DNA from: Thermoplasmata archaeon UBA61
GTDB taxonomy: Archaea; Thermoplasmatota; Thermoplasmata; Lutacidiplasmatales; UBA184
Assembly (NCBI GenBank): GCA_002503985.1
Contig: DASW01000002.1
Span: 336,024-400,023 of the forward strand
Reading direction: 5' to 3'
DNA length: 64,000 bases
Made by a program: the position numbers and the translations under genes
The notes under the pieces: model-generated
Seen by the model: only the letters and a program-made list of their open reading frames with translations
Databases searched by the model: none
What the model was told of the DNA's origin: nothing
Part shown: one piece after another, positions 15,842 through 23,219 of the stretch
How positions within the stretch are numbered: position 1 is the stretch's first letter
Layout: every line of letters starts with the position of its first letter

Positions 15842-16011
15842 TTCTGCCAGTCGTAGGAGACTTTTCGCTGTACGGTCGACGAGTCGGCCGGGTGCATCTC
15901 TCCAGCGCCCAGCATCCGCTCCAGAGCGATCACGCGCGATCGCAGTTCCTTGAGATCTCGTTCGACCTGGGCCAAGCGGGCAGCGAGGTCGGAGGCCTCG
16001 GGAGACGACAT
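15838..16011 (-). CDS. Small coiled-coil protein
   Basis: The predicted product has 57 residues, most of it one amphipathic helix with heptad spacing (DLAARLAQVERDLKELRSRV, then IALERML). It is a likely coiled-coil dimerisation peptide and I recognise no family. The ATG at 16009-16011 is chosen because a TATA element at 16034-16041 is centred 26 nt upstream of it. It is the first gene of a two-gene unit with the Nudix hydrolase, overlapping it by four bases. Confidence 0.65.
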   Translation of the reverse strand: MSSPEASDLAARLAQVERDLKELRSRVIALERMLGAGEMHPADSSTVQRKVSYDWQK

Positions 16012-16033
16012 CGCCCCGGGATTCGACCCGGGG

Positions 16034-16041
16034 GTCATAAG
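16034..16041 (-). promoter_or_regulatory. TATA box of the coiled-coil/Nudix unit
   Basis: The minus strand reads CTTATGAC, centred about 26 nt before the ATG at 16011, predicting a leaderless mRNA. Confidence 0.5.
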
Positions 16042-16065
16042 CTCACGGTCCGCCCGGTGGCCGGC

Positions 16066-16887
16066 TCACTGCGGAGCGGCGCTGGCCTTAGAGGATTCGA
16101 CCGACCGAACAAAGGTGGAGACGGCGTCGAGCAGCTCCTTGGGTCGCTCGACCGGGATGAGGTGACCGGTCTCGGCCAGGATGCGGATCTGCGAGCCGGG
16201 GATCGACTGGCGTAAGATCCGTCCGTGCGAGGGTTCCACGACCGCATCGTTGAGCGCCTGCACGATCAGGGTGGGTCGGGCCACGGTCGCGATGCGCTTG
16301 CGTTCATCGAACGAGGCCATCGACTTGGCCCACCGGGTCGCAGGTCCGAAATCCTGGTGCTTCGCCTTCTGGCGCACGGAGTCGGCGAAATCGAGGTTCG
16401 CTTCGACCCAGTCCGGGTAGTAGAGGTCCTTGAGGAGGCGGAGGGCGAACCGGTCGGTCCCCTCCTTGGAGTAGGTTTCCGTCCATCTCTCGGCGATTGC
16501 TCGTGTGTGGGAGTCCGTGTAGGCGGCCCCGCTCACCATCGTCAGGCTCCGGACGCGTTGAGGTCGTTCGAGCGTGGTAAGAAGCGCGAGCTGGGCCCCG
16601 GCGCTCAGGCCGACCAGATGGGCCGAAGCGACCCCCCCTTCGTCTAGAAGGTGTACGATATCGCCCATCATCTCGGCGAAGGTGAACTGAGAATCGGTGG
16701 GTGCGCGAGTCCTGCCGTGACCGCGAAGGTCCGGAGCCAGAACGAGGAACTCCTTGGCCAGGCCGGAGATCATGTCGTTCCAGACCGTGTGGTCTCCCCC
16801 GACGCCGTGGAGGAGGAGCAGCGCGGGGCCCGTACCCTCGACGCGGCAACGGAGCTCGATCGGGGGAGCGGCGGCTTCCTCGGCCAT
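16066..16887 (-). CDS. Alpha/beta hydrolase
   Basis: This 273-residue enzyme has the alpha/beta-hydrolase fold. The oxyanion region is LLLHGVGGDHTVW, the nucleophile is Ser95 in GLSAG, an acidic residue sits in QALNDAVVEP and the catalytic His is in ETGHLIPVE. The sequence most resembles esterase/3-oxoadipate enol-lactonase-type members, whose substrates cannot be read from sequence. The ATG lies about 27 nt below a TATA box at 16910-16917, and the gene is divergent from the PP-loop gene. Confidence 0.88.
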   Translation of the reverse strand: MAEEAAAPPIELRCRVEGTGPALLLLHGVGGDHTVWNDMISGLAKEFLVLAPDLRGHGRTRAPTDSQFTFAEMMGDIVHLLDEGGVASAHLVGLSAGAQLALLTTLERPQRVRSLTMVSGAAYTDSHTRAIAERWTETYSKEGTDRFALRLLKDLYYPDWVEANLDFADSVRQKAKHQDFGPATRWAKSMASFDERKRIATVARPTLIVQALNDAVVEPSHGRILRQSIPGSQIRILAETGHLIPVERPKELLDAVSTFVRSVESSKASAAPQ

Positions 16888-16909
16888 CGCGGATTGGACC
16901 GGGGTTCGC

Positions 16910-16917
16910 TATTTACC
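16910..16917 (-). promoter_or_regulatory. TATA box of the alpha/beta hydrolase gene
   Basis: The minus strand reads GGTAAATA, centred about 27 nt before the ATG at 16887. It lies 40 bp from the oppositely directed box at 16951. Confidence 0.6.
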
Positions 16918-16950
16918 TCTCGCGGGGGAGTTGCGCGCACGAGCGCACGC

Positions 16951-16958
16951 CTAAATAT
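16951..16958 (+). promoter_or_regulatory. TATA box of the ThiI-like gene
   Basis: CTAAATAT is centred about 26 nt before the ATG at 16981. It therefore predicts a leaderless start there rather than at the ATG at 16972. Confidence 0.6.
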
Positions 16959-16980
16959 CGCGGCCGAGTGGATGAGGGCG

Positions 16981-17607
16981 ATGGCGCGGGGCGTGATGTT
17001 GATGAGCGGAGGGATCGACTCCCCCGTGGCCCTCCATTACCTGCTCCGCCAGGGCCACGAGATGGTGGCCGTTCACATGGACAACCGACCGTTCACGGAC
17101 GATTCTCCTCTTGCGAAGACGGTGGACCACCTCGCGATGCTGAGGGAGCGGTACCACCAACCGATCCCGATGTACCTCTTGCCTCACGGCCCGACCCAGA
17201 TCAACCTGATGCGCTCGACCGACCGGCACTTCGGCTGCGTCCTCTGCCGCCGGTTCATGTGGCGTTCGGCGGAGAAGGTCGCCTCGCGCGAGAATGCGTC
17301 GTTCCTGGCGACCGGCGAGGCGCTCGGTCAGGTCGCGTCTCAAACGCTCTCGAACATGCGGACCGCGACCGCCGCGGTCGGGCTTCCGATCGTCCGTCCG
17401 TTGATCGGGTTCGACAAGAACGAGATCGAGGCCGTGGCGAAGTCGATCGGCACCTACGAGATATCGACCCGACCGGGAGTGTGTTGCCAGGCGGTCCCGG
17501 ACCGGCCCGCGACCCGCTCGAACCTAGTCCAGATCCTCCACGAAGAGGAGCGGATCGACGTCGATCAGATGATCGACGACTGCATCCGGAAAGCGGTCAT
17601 TCTGTAG
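16981..17607 (+). CDS. ThiI-like PP-loop sulfurtransferase domain protein (lacks NFLD/THUMP)
   Basis: The 208-residue protein corresponds to the catalytic PP-loop (adenylation) domain of ThiI. The PP-loop SGGIDSPVAL is at residues ~9-18, followed by a GCVLCRRFMWR cysteine pair, ATGEALGQVASQTL, and RPGVCCQAVPDRPATR near the C-terminus. ThiI adenylates U8 of tRNA for 4-thiouridine formation, but full ThiI has N-terminal NFLD and THUMP domains, which are absent here. The short form is known in archaea; whether it acts on tRNA alone or with a separate THUMP protein is unknown. The start is set by the TATA box at 16951-16958. Confidence 0.82.
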   Translation: MARGVMLMSGGIDSPVALHYLLRQGHEMVAVHMDNRPFTDDSPLAKTVDHLAMLRERYHQPIPMYLLPHGPTQINLMRSTDRHFGCVLCRRFMWRSAEKVASRENASFLATGEALGQVASQTLSNMRTATAAVGLPIVRPLIGFDKNEIEAVAKSIGTYEISTRPGVCCQAVPDRPATRSNLVQILHEEERIDVDQMIDDCIRKAVIL

Positions 17608-17654
17608 TACGGATCGCGCAGGAAACCCCAGGCGTTCCCTCGAATCCGCATCGT

Positions 17655-17663
17655 TTGATATAC
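17655..17663 (+). promoter_or_regulatory. TATA box of the four-TM zinc-ribbon gene
   Basis: TTGATATAC is centred 27 nt before the ATG at 17686. Confidence 0.55.
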
Positions 17664-17685
17664 TCGGCCACCCAGTGCGGGGACG

Positions 17686-18258
17686 ATGAGCGCGTCATCG
17701 TACGGTCCGGGGTATCCGAGCACCGCCTACCTGCTCTCGCTGATTGGTGGGATTCTCATCATCCTGGGCGGGCTCCTGACGATCGTTGCAGGATTGGTCC
17801 TCAGCGCGTTCATCGGGAACGACATTCCGGGAGCTTCGGCCGCGGTGGCGTTTGTGGTCGGCTTCGGTCTTCTGGGGGTCATCTTTGGATTCTTGATTGT
17901 CTTCTGGGCGTTCCGCCTCAAGTCCAATCCCGGGTCGGCCCGGATGCTGGGGATCCTGATCATCGTCTTCTCGTTGATCGGCTTCCTGAGTGGTGGCGGG
18001 TTCTACATCGGTTCGATTCTCGCCCTGATCGGTGGGATCATGGCCGTCAGCTGGCACCCGCCGGTGGCCTCCCAGCCCGTCTACGGACAGCCGGGCTACG
18101 GGGCGCCGTACGGCCAACCCGGCGCGGCTCCCCAGTGGAACCCTCCCGCAGCTCCTCCGCTGCAGCCCGGTGCCGCTCAGCGGTTCTGCTCGTCTTGTGG
18201 GTCTCCCAACGTCGTCTCCGCTCAGTTCTGCGCGAAGTGCGGCGCTCCGATGGCCTAG
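17686..18258 (+). CDS. Four-TM membrane protein with C-terminal zinc ribbon
   Basis: This is a 190-residue protein with four hydrophobic segments (about residues 14-43, 52-75, 87-102 and 105-123). A Pro/Gly/Gln/Tyr-rich linker with repeats such as YGQPGYG and YGQPGAAP follows, and then a terminal zinc ribbon (CSSCGSPNV ... FCAKCGAPM). This architecture, membrane helices plus flexible arm plus zinc ribbon, is frequent among uncharacterised archaeal proteins and may serve assembly or sensing. A TATA box at 17655-17663 sits 27 nt upstream, so the mRNA is probably leaderless. Confidence 0.82.
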   Translation: MSASSYGPGYPSTAYLLSLIGGILIILGGLLTIVAGLVLSAFIGNDIPGASAAVAFVVGFGLLGVIFGFLIVFWAFRLKSNPGSARMLGILIIVFSLIGFLSGGGFYIGSILALIGGIMAVSWHPPVASQPVYGQPGYGAPYGQPGAAPQWNPPAAPPLQPGAAQRFCSSCGSPNVVSAQFCAKCGAPMA

Positions 18259-18357
18259 ATCTGCCCCCGCAACGCGGCTCCCCTGGGGAAGACCCGGGAT
18301 CCCCGGTCCCGCTCCGGAGAAGCGCTATCTGCCCGGGGGACACCCCGATCCGCGGCC

Positions 18358-18663
18358 ATGTATCGACGCCTCAGGCTCTGCTCGAACCACGGAGGCTACG
18401 AGGCGATCGCCGACCCTCCGCACCCCTTCGACCTGCGGGCGGTGAAGACGGTTCTCGAGAAGGCGGGCATCCCGGTCGTCGATGCCCGCGTACTGCTGAT
18501 CGTTTCTCTCGGGCCGGAGGTCACGATCAGCCGCGCGGGCCGTCTCCTGTTCAAGACGCGGGACGCGCGAGCCGCCGAGGAGGCGTTCGAGCGGTTGCGG
18601 AATCTTCTGGGTCTTCCGGAGATGCAAGCCAGGCCCGCCGACTCGAGAGTCGGGTCCGATTAG
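18358..18663 (+). CDS. Uncharacterised small protein
   Basis: The 101-residue product has the order DLRAVKTVLEKAGIPVVDAR, VLLIVSLGPEVTISRAGRLL, then the helix ARAAEEAFERLRNLL. The strand-turn-strand-helix pattern with SRAGRLLFKT is loosely like one TBP repeat (FRSGKVVCTG then helix), but this is only a visual resemblance. Two cysteines or a metal site are not evident. It ends 7 nt before the acyl-CoA ligase gene, so the two are probably co-transcribed. A GCTATCTG element at 18324-18331 could be the TATA box. Confidence 0.65.
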   Translation: MYRRLRLCSNHGGYEAIADPPHPFDLRAVKTVLEKAGIPVVDARVLLIVSLGPEVTISRAGRLLFKTRDARAAEEAFERLRNLLGLPEMQARPADSRVGSD

Positions 18664-18670
18664 GCGATCG

Positions 18671-20407
18671 ATGACCGTCACTCCTTCGGGGATCGAGGAC
18701 CCGGCCTGGTTCCGACAGTATCCTCCCAACGTGCCCCGACACTTGACCATCCCGGATCGGCTTCTTTCCGAGCTCATCGAAGAGAGCGTCCGACGCTGGC
18801 CCGACCGCACGGCGGTTGAGTACTACGGTGCCGCGTGGAGCTACCGACGTCTTTGGCGGGAGAGCGAGCGGCTGGCCGCCTCCCTCGCCCGGAGTAAGGT
18901 GGGTCGTGGGGACCGGGTCGCGCTCTATCTGCCGAACTGTCCGGCGTACCCGATCGCGTTCTTCGCTACCCTCCGGCTCGGGGCGATCGTCGTGCCCGTG
19001 AGCCCGCTCTACCTAGGGCAGGACCTCGCCCGGATCCTGAAGGACGCGACACCGAAGGCGCTCGTGACCCTCGAGGTACTGTACCCGAATCTCGCTCAGG
19101 TCCGGGGCGAGTACACAGTTCCCGCGGTGGTGGTCGCGAGGTCGAGCGAGTTCTATCCGTGGTATCGACGTCCTGGGGTGAACCGCGCCCTTCGCAAGCA
19201 GAAACTTCCGACCCATCTCCCGCGGGACCCCTCGGTGCGGCCGTGGAGCACGGCGGTCGCCGACGCCGGGTCGGTTCCCCTCGTCCCGTCCGACCCCCGG
19301 ACGAGCGTGGCGGTCCTCCAGTACACCGGCGGAACGACCGGGCGTCCGAAGGCCGCGATGTTGACGCACCGCAACCTGGTCGCGAACGTTGTCCAGGGGA
19401 ACGCCTGGAACATCTGGCTCGAGCCCGGCGAGGAAGTGGTGCTGGCGACGATCCCCCTCTCCCACATCTACGGGCTCACGGTCGCGTTGCTCATGGGATT
19501 CGCCGCCGGCGGGACCGTCGTCCTCCAGAACCGTCCCGAGATACGGGAGCTCCTGCAGCTCATCGACCGGTACCAGCCGACCCAGTTCCCCGGCGTTCCC
19601 TCTCTGTACCAGGCGTTCAACCGGCAGCCGGACCTAGCGAAGCATCGGATCCGTTCGATCCGCTACTGTCTGAGCGGCTCCGCTCCGCTGCCGGTCGAGG
19701 TCCAACGGCGGTTCGAGGAGCTCACGGGCGCCCGATTGGTCGAGGGGTACGGCCTCTCCGAAACGTCGCCGATAACCCACGAGAACCCGCTCGCAGGTGA
19801 GCGCCGGATGGGTTCGATCGGGGTCCCTGTTCCGGAGACCGACCAGCGGTTGGTCGACCTCGAGACCGGCACGACGGTCCTTGGGGTGGGAGAGGTAGGT
19901 GAGCTCTCCGTCCGGGGGCCGCAGGTGATGCTTGGCTACTACCGACAAACGGAGGAAACCAACTTGGTCCTGACGGACGGTTGGCTCCGGACGGGGGACA
20001 TCGCGCGGATCGACGCGGAAGGGTTTGCCTACCTCGTAGACCGCAAGAAGGACATGATCAACGTCAGCGGGATGAAGGTCTATCCTCGCGAGGTCGAGGA
20101 GGTGCTCTTCCAGCATCCCGCGGTGTCGGACGTGGCCGTGGTCGGCAGCCCCGACCCGGAACGCGGCGAGTCGGTGGTCGCGTTCGTCGTGAAGAAGCCC
20201 GGAGCTTCGGTCACCGCCCCGGAGCTCATCGCGTTCGTCCGGGAGCGGATCGCGCACTACAAGGCGCCCCGACGCGTCGAGTTCCGCGACCAGCTGCCCC
20301 GGAGCGGAGCCCAGAAGGTCCTCCGACGGGTGCTGCGGGATGAGGCGGCGGGGTTGTCCCCGCCGGTCGCGCCGTCACGCGCCCCGTCGGCGCTCAACGG
20401 TAAGTAA
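18671..20407 (+). CDS. Long-chain acyl-CoA synthetase (AMP-forming)
   Basis: This 578-residue adenylate-forming ligase activates a fatty acid with ATP and CoA. The P-loop-like motif YTGGTTGRPKAAMLTH, the GYGLSETSP motif (A5) and the GWLRTGDIARIDAEGFAYLVDRKKD stretch (A7/A8, hinge) are all intact; LPRSGAQKVLRR near the C-terminus carries the A10 lysine, with SG and K in place. The length fits long-chain FadD/AcsL-like proteins. Acyl-CoA dehydrogenase and ETF genes at 27-30 kb could use its product. The start ATG at 18671 follows the preceding stop by 7 nt. Confidence 0.92.
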   Translation: MTVTPSGIEDPAWFRQYPPNVPRHLTIPDRLLSELIEESVRRWPDRTAVEYYGAAWSYRRLWRESERLAASLARSKVGRGDRVALYLPNCPAYPIAFFATLRLGAIVVPVSPLYLGQDLARILKDATPKALVTLEVLYPNLAQVRGEYTVPAVVVARSSEFYPWYRRPGVNRALRKQKLPTHLPRDPSVRPWSTAVADAGSVPLVPSDPRTSVAVLQYTGGTTGRPKAAMLTHRNLVANVVQGNAWNIWLEPGEEVVLATIPLSHIYGLTVALLMGFAAGGTVVLQNRPEIRELLQLIDRYQPTQFPGVPSLYQAFNRQPDLAKHRIRSIRYCLSGSAPLPVEVQRRFEELTGARLVEGYGLSETSPITHENPLAGERRMGSIGVPVPETDQRLVDLETGTTVLGVGEVGELSVRGPQVMLGYYRQTEETNLVLTDGWLRTGDIARIDAEGFAYLVDRKKDMINVSGMKVYPREVEEVLFQHPAVSDVAVVGSPDPERGESVVAFVVKKPGASVTAPELIAFVRERIAHYKAPRRVEFRDQLPRSGAQKVLRRVLRDEAAGLSPPVAPSRAPSALNGK

Positions 20408-20427
20408 CCGGCCGGGGTGGGGCATCG

Positions 20428-21609
20428 ATGCCCTCCCGGGAGCTGCTGTCACTCTCCCTCTACTCTCTCCTCGCGAGCAACCGAGGTGGGCTGTTCATCG
20501 TCTTCCTTCCCCTCTACCTCGTGGAGGTCAAGGGCGCCTCCCTTCCGGTGGCCCTTACGATCCTCACCCTCGCCTGGGCGCCGACGAGCCTCATCGGTCC
20601 CTGGGTGGGACGCCTTTCGGACCGGGTGGGCCGACGCAAACCGTTCCTGCTCATCGGGGAAGCCGCCGCGTTCCCGCTGTTCCTGGCGATCGTCTGGGCC
20701 CCGGGCTACGTGGTCGCGGGCGTTCTCTTCATCGCGGCCGAGCTCGCGCTGGCCATCGGGAGCCCCGCCTACAACGCGTTCGTGGCGGACGTCACGCGGA
20801 CCAATGAGAGGGGAGAAGGGTACGGCCTCCTCAACGCCACCTCGAACGCGGGAGCGGTCGTCGGGTTCGTGTTCGCCGGCCTCGTGACCTATTGGTACGG
20901 ACTGCAGGCCCTGTTCCCGTTCGTCGTCGTGATGATGGTCGGCACGCTCGGGGTGGTCCTGTTCCTCGTGCCGGACGTGCGCGTCGAGGTCGGGCACGAG
21001 CGTCGGCCTCTCCGCGAGATGCGGAACGTCGTGAACTTCTCCTTCGCCGTGTCGATCCGGGCGATCGGCTCGGGCGCGGTCGCGGCGTTCTACGGATTCC
21101 TCGCGGCCAGTCTCGGCGCCAACACTCTCGAGGTGAGCATCGTCGCCATCGCGGGTCTTGTCACCGGAGCCTTGACCGGTTTGCCGCTCGGCCGCGCGAT
21201 CGACCGGCTCGGAGAGATCCGCGGGATATGGTACGGCACGGTGCTGACGCTGGCCTCGTATGGGATCTTCATGTTCTCGACGTCGTGGGGAGAGATCATC
21301 CCCGCCCAAGCCGTCCGGAACGGTGGGCTTTCGTTCCTCGGTCCCGGCATGAACGCGTGGGTCACCCGGATGGCGCCCCCCGGCCAGCGGGCCGAGTACC
21401 TCGGGGTGTTCGCGCTCATCAACTCCTCCCTCTGGAGCCTGGGACCGCTGGTAGGCGCGATCGCGATCGAACTCTACGGGTACTTCGGTCTCTTCGTCAT
21501 GGCGATCGGGACGACGGTGATCTCGCTCGTCATCATGGAGTTCCTCTACGGGGAGATGGGGATCCGCGCCCGCCTCCAGCGCGCTCCGGCCGAGGTCCGC
21601 AGCGGCTGA
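20428..21609 (+). CDS. MFS transporter
   Basis: The 393-residue carrier has about 12 hydrophobic segments. MFS motif A appears as GRLSDRVGRRKPF after the second segment, and GRAIDRLGE is the matching loop in the second half. The N-terminal sequence and the GSPAYNAFVADVTRTNERGEGY loop resemble multidrug/tetracycline-type efflux carriers; the substrate is unknown. The ATG at 20428 starts 20 nt after the ligase stop, so it is likely in the same transcript. Confidence 0.88.
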   Translation: MPSRELLSLSLYSLLASNRGGLFIVFLPLYLVEVKGASLPVALTILTLAWAPTSLIGPWVGRLSDRVGRRKPFLLIGEAAAFPLFLAIVWAPGYVVAGVLFIAAELALAIGSPAYNAFVADVTRTNERGEGYGLLNATSNAGAVVGFVFAGLVTYWYGLQALFPFVVVMMVGTLGVVLFLVPDVRVEVGHERRPLREMRNVVNFSFAVSIRAIGSGAVAAFYGFLAASLGANTLEVSIVAIAGLVTGALTGLPLGRAIDRLGEIRGIWYGTVLTLASYGIFMFSTSWGEIIPAQAVRNGGLSFLGPGMNAWVTRMAPPGQRAEYLGVFALINSSLWSLGPLVGAIAIELYGYFGLFVMAIGTTVISLVIMEFLYGEMGIRARLQRAPAEVRSG

Positions 21610-21630
21610 GCCGCGGGCCAAAGGCACCGT

Positions 21631-21638
21631 CTTATAGA
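21631..21638 (+). promoter_or_regulatory. TATA box of the agmatinase-family gene
   Basis: CTTATAGA is centred about 24 nt before the GTG at 21658, placing transcription start at or beside the start codon. Confidence 0.6.
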
Positions 21639-21657
21639 GCCCCGCCGTTCGACGGCC

Positions 21658-22533
21658 GTGCAACGGCCCACTACCTTCGCGGACGCTAGCGCCTCGTTCG
21701 AGGACGCCGAGTTCGTCATCCTGGGAGTGCCGTTCGACCGGACGACCTCCTTCCGCCCCGGAGCGCGGTTCGGCCCCGATTCGATCCGCCAGCACTCGTG
21801 GAACTTCGAGTCCTACGACCTCGAGACCGGGGTCGACCTCTCCGAGGTCCCCGTCCATGACCTCGGGAACACGGAGGAGTTCGGGAGCTCCGAGGACATG
21901 GCGCGGTCGCTGCGCGAAGAGGTGCGCCCGATCTACGCCGCGGGCAAGGTCCCGATCGTCCTCGGCGGGGACCACGCGTGCTCGCCGCCGGTGGTCGAAG
22001 CGTACCCCGACTCCGCTCCCAGCGTCGGGGTCCTCTACCTCGACGCGCACATGGACTTTCGCGAGAGCTACCTCGGCGACCGCCGCAGCCACGGGTGCTC
22101 GTCCCGTCGGATCCTCGAGAAGGTCGGCGCCCGCAACATCGTTGTCCTGGGAGTGCGTTCGGTCTCCCGGGAAGAGGTCGACGACAACCGCACGATCGGG
22201 ATGTCCTACGTGACCGCGGCCGACATCGCCCGGGACGGTATCGAGGCCGCCGTCCACCAGGCGCTGAACATGCTCAAGACCGAGCGCATCTACATCTCGC
22301 TCGACATCGATGCGATCGACCCGGCCTACGCGGGAGCGACCGGGACCCCGGAGCCGTTCGGCCTCACGCCTCGGGACGTGAAGTACATCTTTGGGCAGGC
22401 GGCCCCTCGCCTCGCGGGTCTCGACATCATGGAAGTCAGTCCCCACTACGACTCGGGGAACACGAGCCTCCTCGCGGCTCGCCTCGCGCGCGAGGCGATC
22501 GTCCGAAGCGTCGCCGCGCGGAAAGGGCGGTAG
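21658..22533 (+). CDS. speB: Agmatinase / arginase family protein
   Basis: This 291-residue ureohydrolase has all binuclear manganese ligands: H106 in GGDHACS, D129/H131/D133 in DAHMDF, and the D-x-D of SLDIDAIDP in the C-terminal part. Agmatinase converts agmatine to putrescine and urea in polyamine synthesis; formiminoglutamase-like or guanidine-hydrolysing relatives share the same motifs, so the substrate is probable but not certain. The start is a GTG about 24 nt below a TATA box. Bud32 follows 14 nt after the stop in the same direction. Confidence 0.88.
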   Translation: MQRPTTFADASASFEDAEFVILGVPFDRTTSFRPGARFGPDSIRQHSWNFESYDLETGVDLSEVPVHDLGNTEEFGSSEDMARSLREEVRPIYAAGKVPIVLGGDHACSPPVVEAYPDSAPSVGVLYLDAHMDFRESYLGDRRSHGCSSRRILEKVGARNIVVLGVRSVSREEVDDNRTIGMSYVTAADIARDGIEAAVHQALNMLKTERIYISLDIDAIDPAYAGATGTPEPFGLTPRDVKYIFGQAAPRLAGLDIMEVSPHYDSGNTSLLAARLAREAIVRSVAARKGR

Positions 22534-22547
22534 GGACCCGACCGACG

Positions 22548-23204
22548 ATGTCTGCCGAGCCCACGCCCGAAGGTCCTCCCGTCTCCCGTGGGGCCGAAGC
22601 CTCGCTCCGCAAGGTCGACTGGTGGGGGTTTCCCGCCCTCCTCAAGGAACGGGACCTGAAGACGTACCGACCGAAGGCCCTCGACGACCGCATCCGGCGG
22701 GAGAGGACGCGCAACGAGGCGCGGCTCCTGGTCGACGCTCGTCGGCTCGGCGTCCGTACGCCGCTCATTTACGACATCGACCTTCCGAGGCACCGGCTGA
22801 CCCTGGAGGAGCTCCCCGGTCCGACCCTCCGACAGCTGCTGGAGGACCCGAACGTCCCCCCGGACGACCTCCCCGTCGCCGTCCGTGCGTTCGGGCACGC
22901 GCTCGGCGTTCTTCACGCGGGCTCGATCGCCCACGGGGACCTCACGAGCTCGAACGTGCTGTTTCCCGAAGGGGCCCGCGGGGCCCCGGCGTTCCTCGAC
23001 CTGTCGATGGGGACCCGGAGCCCGGGCCTCGAGGAGCTCGGGATCGACCTGCACTTGGTGGAGGAGGACCTGAAGGCGCTGAGCGCGAGGTCCGACGCGC
23101 TCGTTCGGGCGTTCCACGAGGGATACACGGACGGCAACCCCGTCGGCGCGAAGGACGTTCGCGCCCGAGCGAAAGTGATCCGAGGTCGCGTTCGGTACGC
23201 CTGA
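22548..23204 (+). CDS. bud32: Bud32 (KEOPS) atypical kinase/ATPase
   Basis: The 218-residue protein is the Bud32/PRPK subunit of KEOPS, which supports t6A37 modification of tRNA. The catalytic loop IAHGDLTSSNVLF and the DFG-equivalent FLDLSMGT are characteristic of Bud32, and the small N-lobe (RIRRERTRNEARLL, helix alpha-C region) fits. In many archaea Bud32 is fused to Kae1; here it stands alone and no kae1 gene is in the window. It sits 14 nt after the agmatinase-family stop, so the two are probably co-transcribed. Confidence 0.92.
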   Translation: MSAEPTPEGPPVSRGAEASLRKVDWWGFPALLKERDLKTYRPKALDDRIRRERTRNEARLLVDARRLGVRTPLIYDIDLPRHRLTLEELPGPTLRQLLEDPNVPPDDLPVAVRAFGHALGVLHAGSIAHGDLTSSNVLFPEGARGAPAFLDLSMGTRSPGLEELGIDLHLVEEDLKALSARSDALVRAFHEGYTDGNPVGAKDVRARAKVIRGRVRYA

Positions 23205-23219
23205 GGGCCGCGGGCGGTC

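Noticed and set aside
20399..20409. GGTAAGTAACC as a TATA box for the MFS gene at 20428
   Set aside because: The distance fits, but the sequence is the coding end and stop codon of the acyl-CoA ligase and the 20-nt gap suggests an operon, so it is probably coincidence.
20449..22446. 665-codon antisense open frame over the MFS and agmatinase-family genes
   Set aside because: The composition is dominated by Arg, Glu, Asp and Val as expected for a shadow of high-GC third positions, and the sense frames encode clear protein families.
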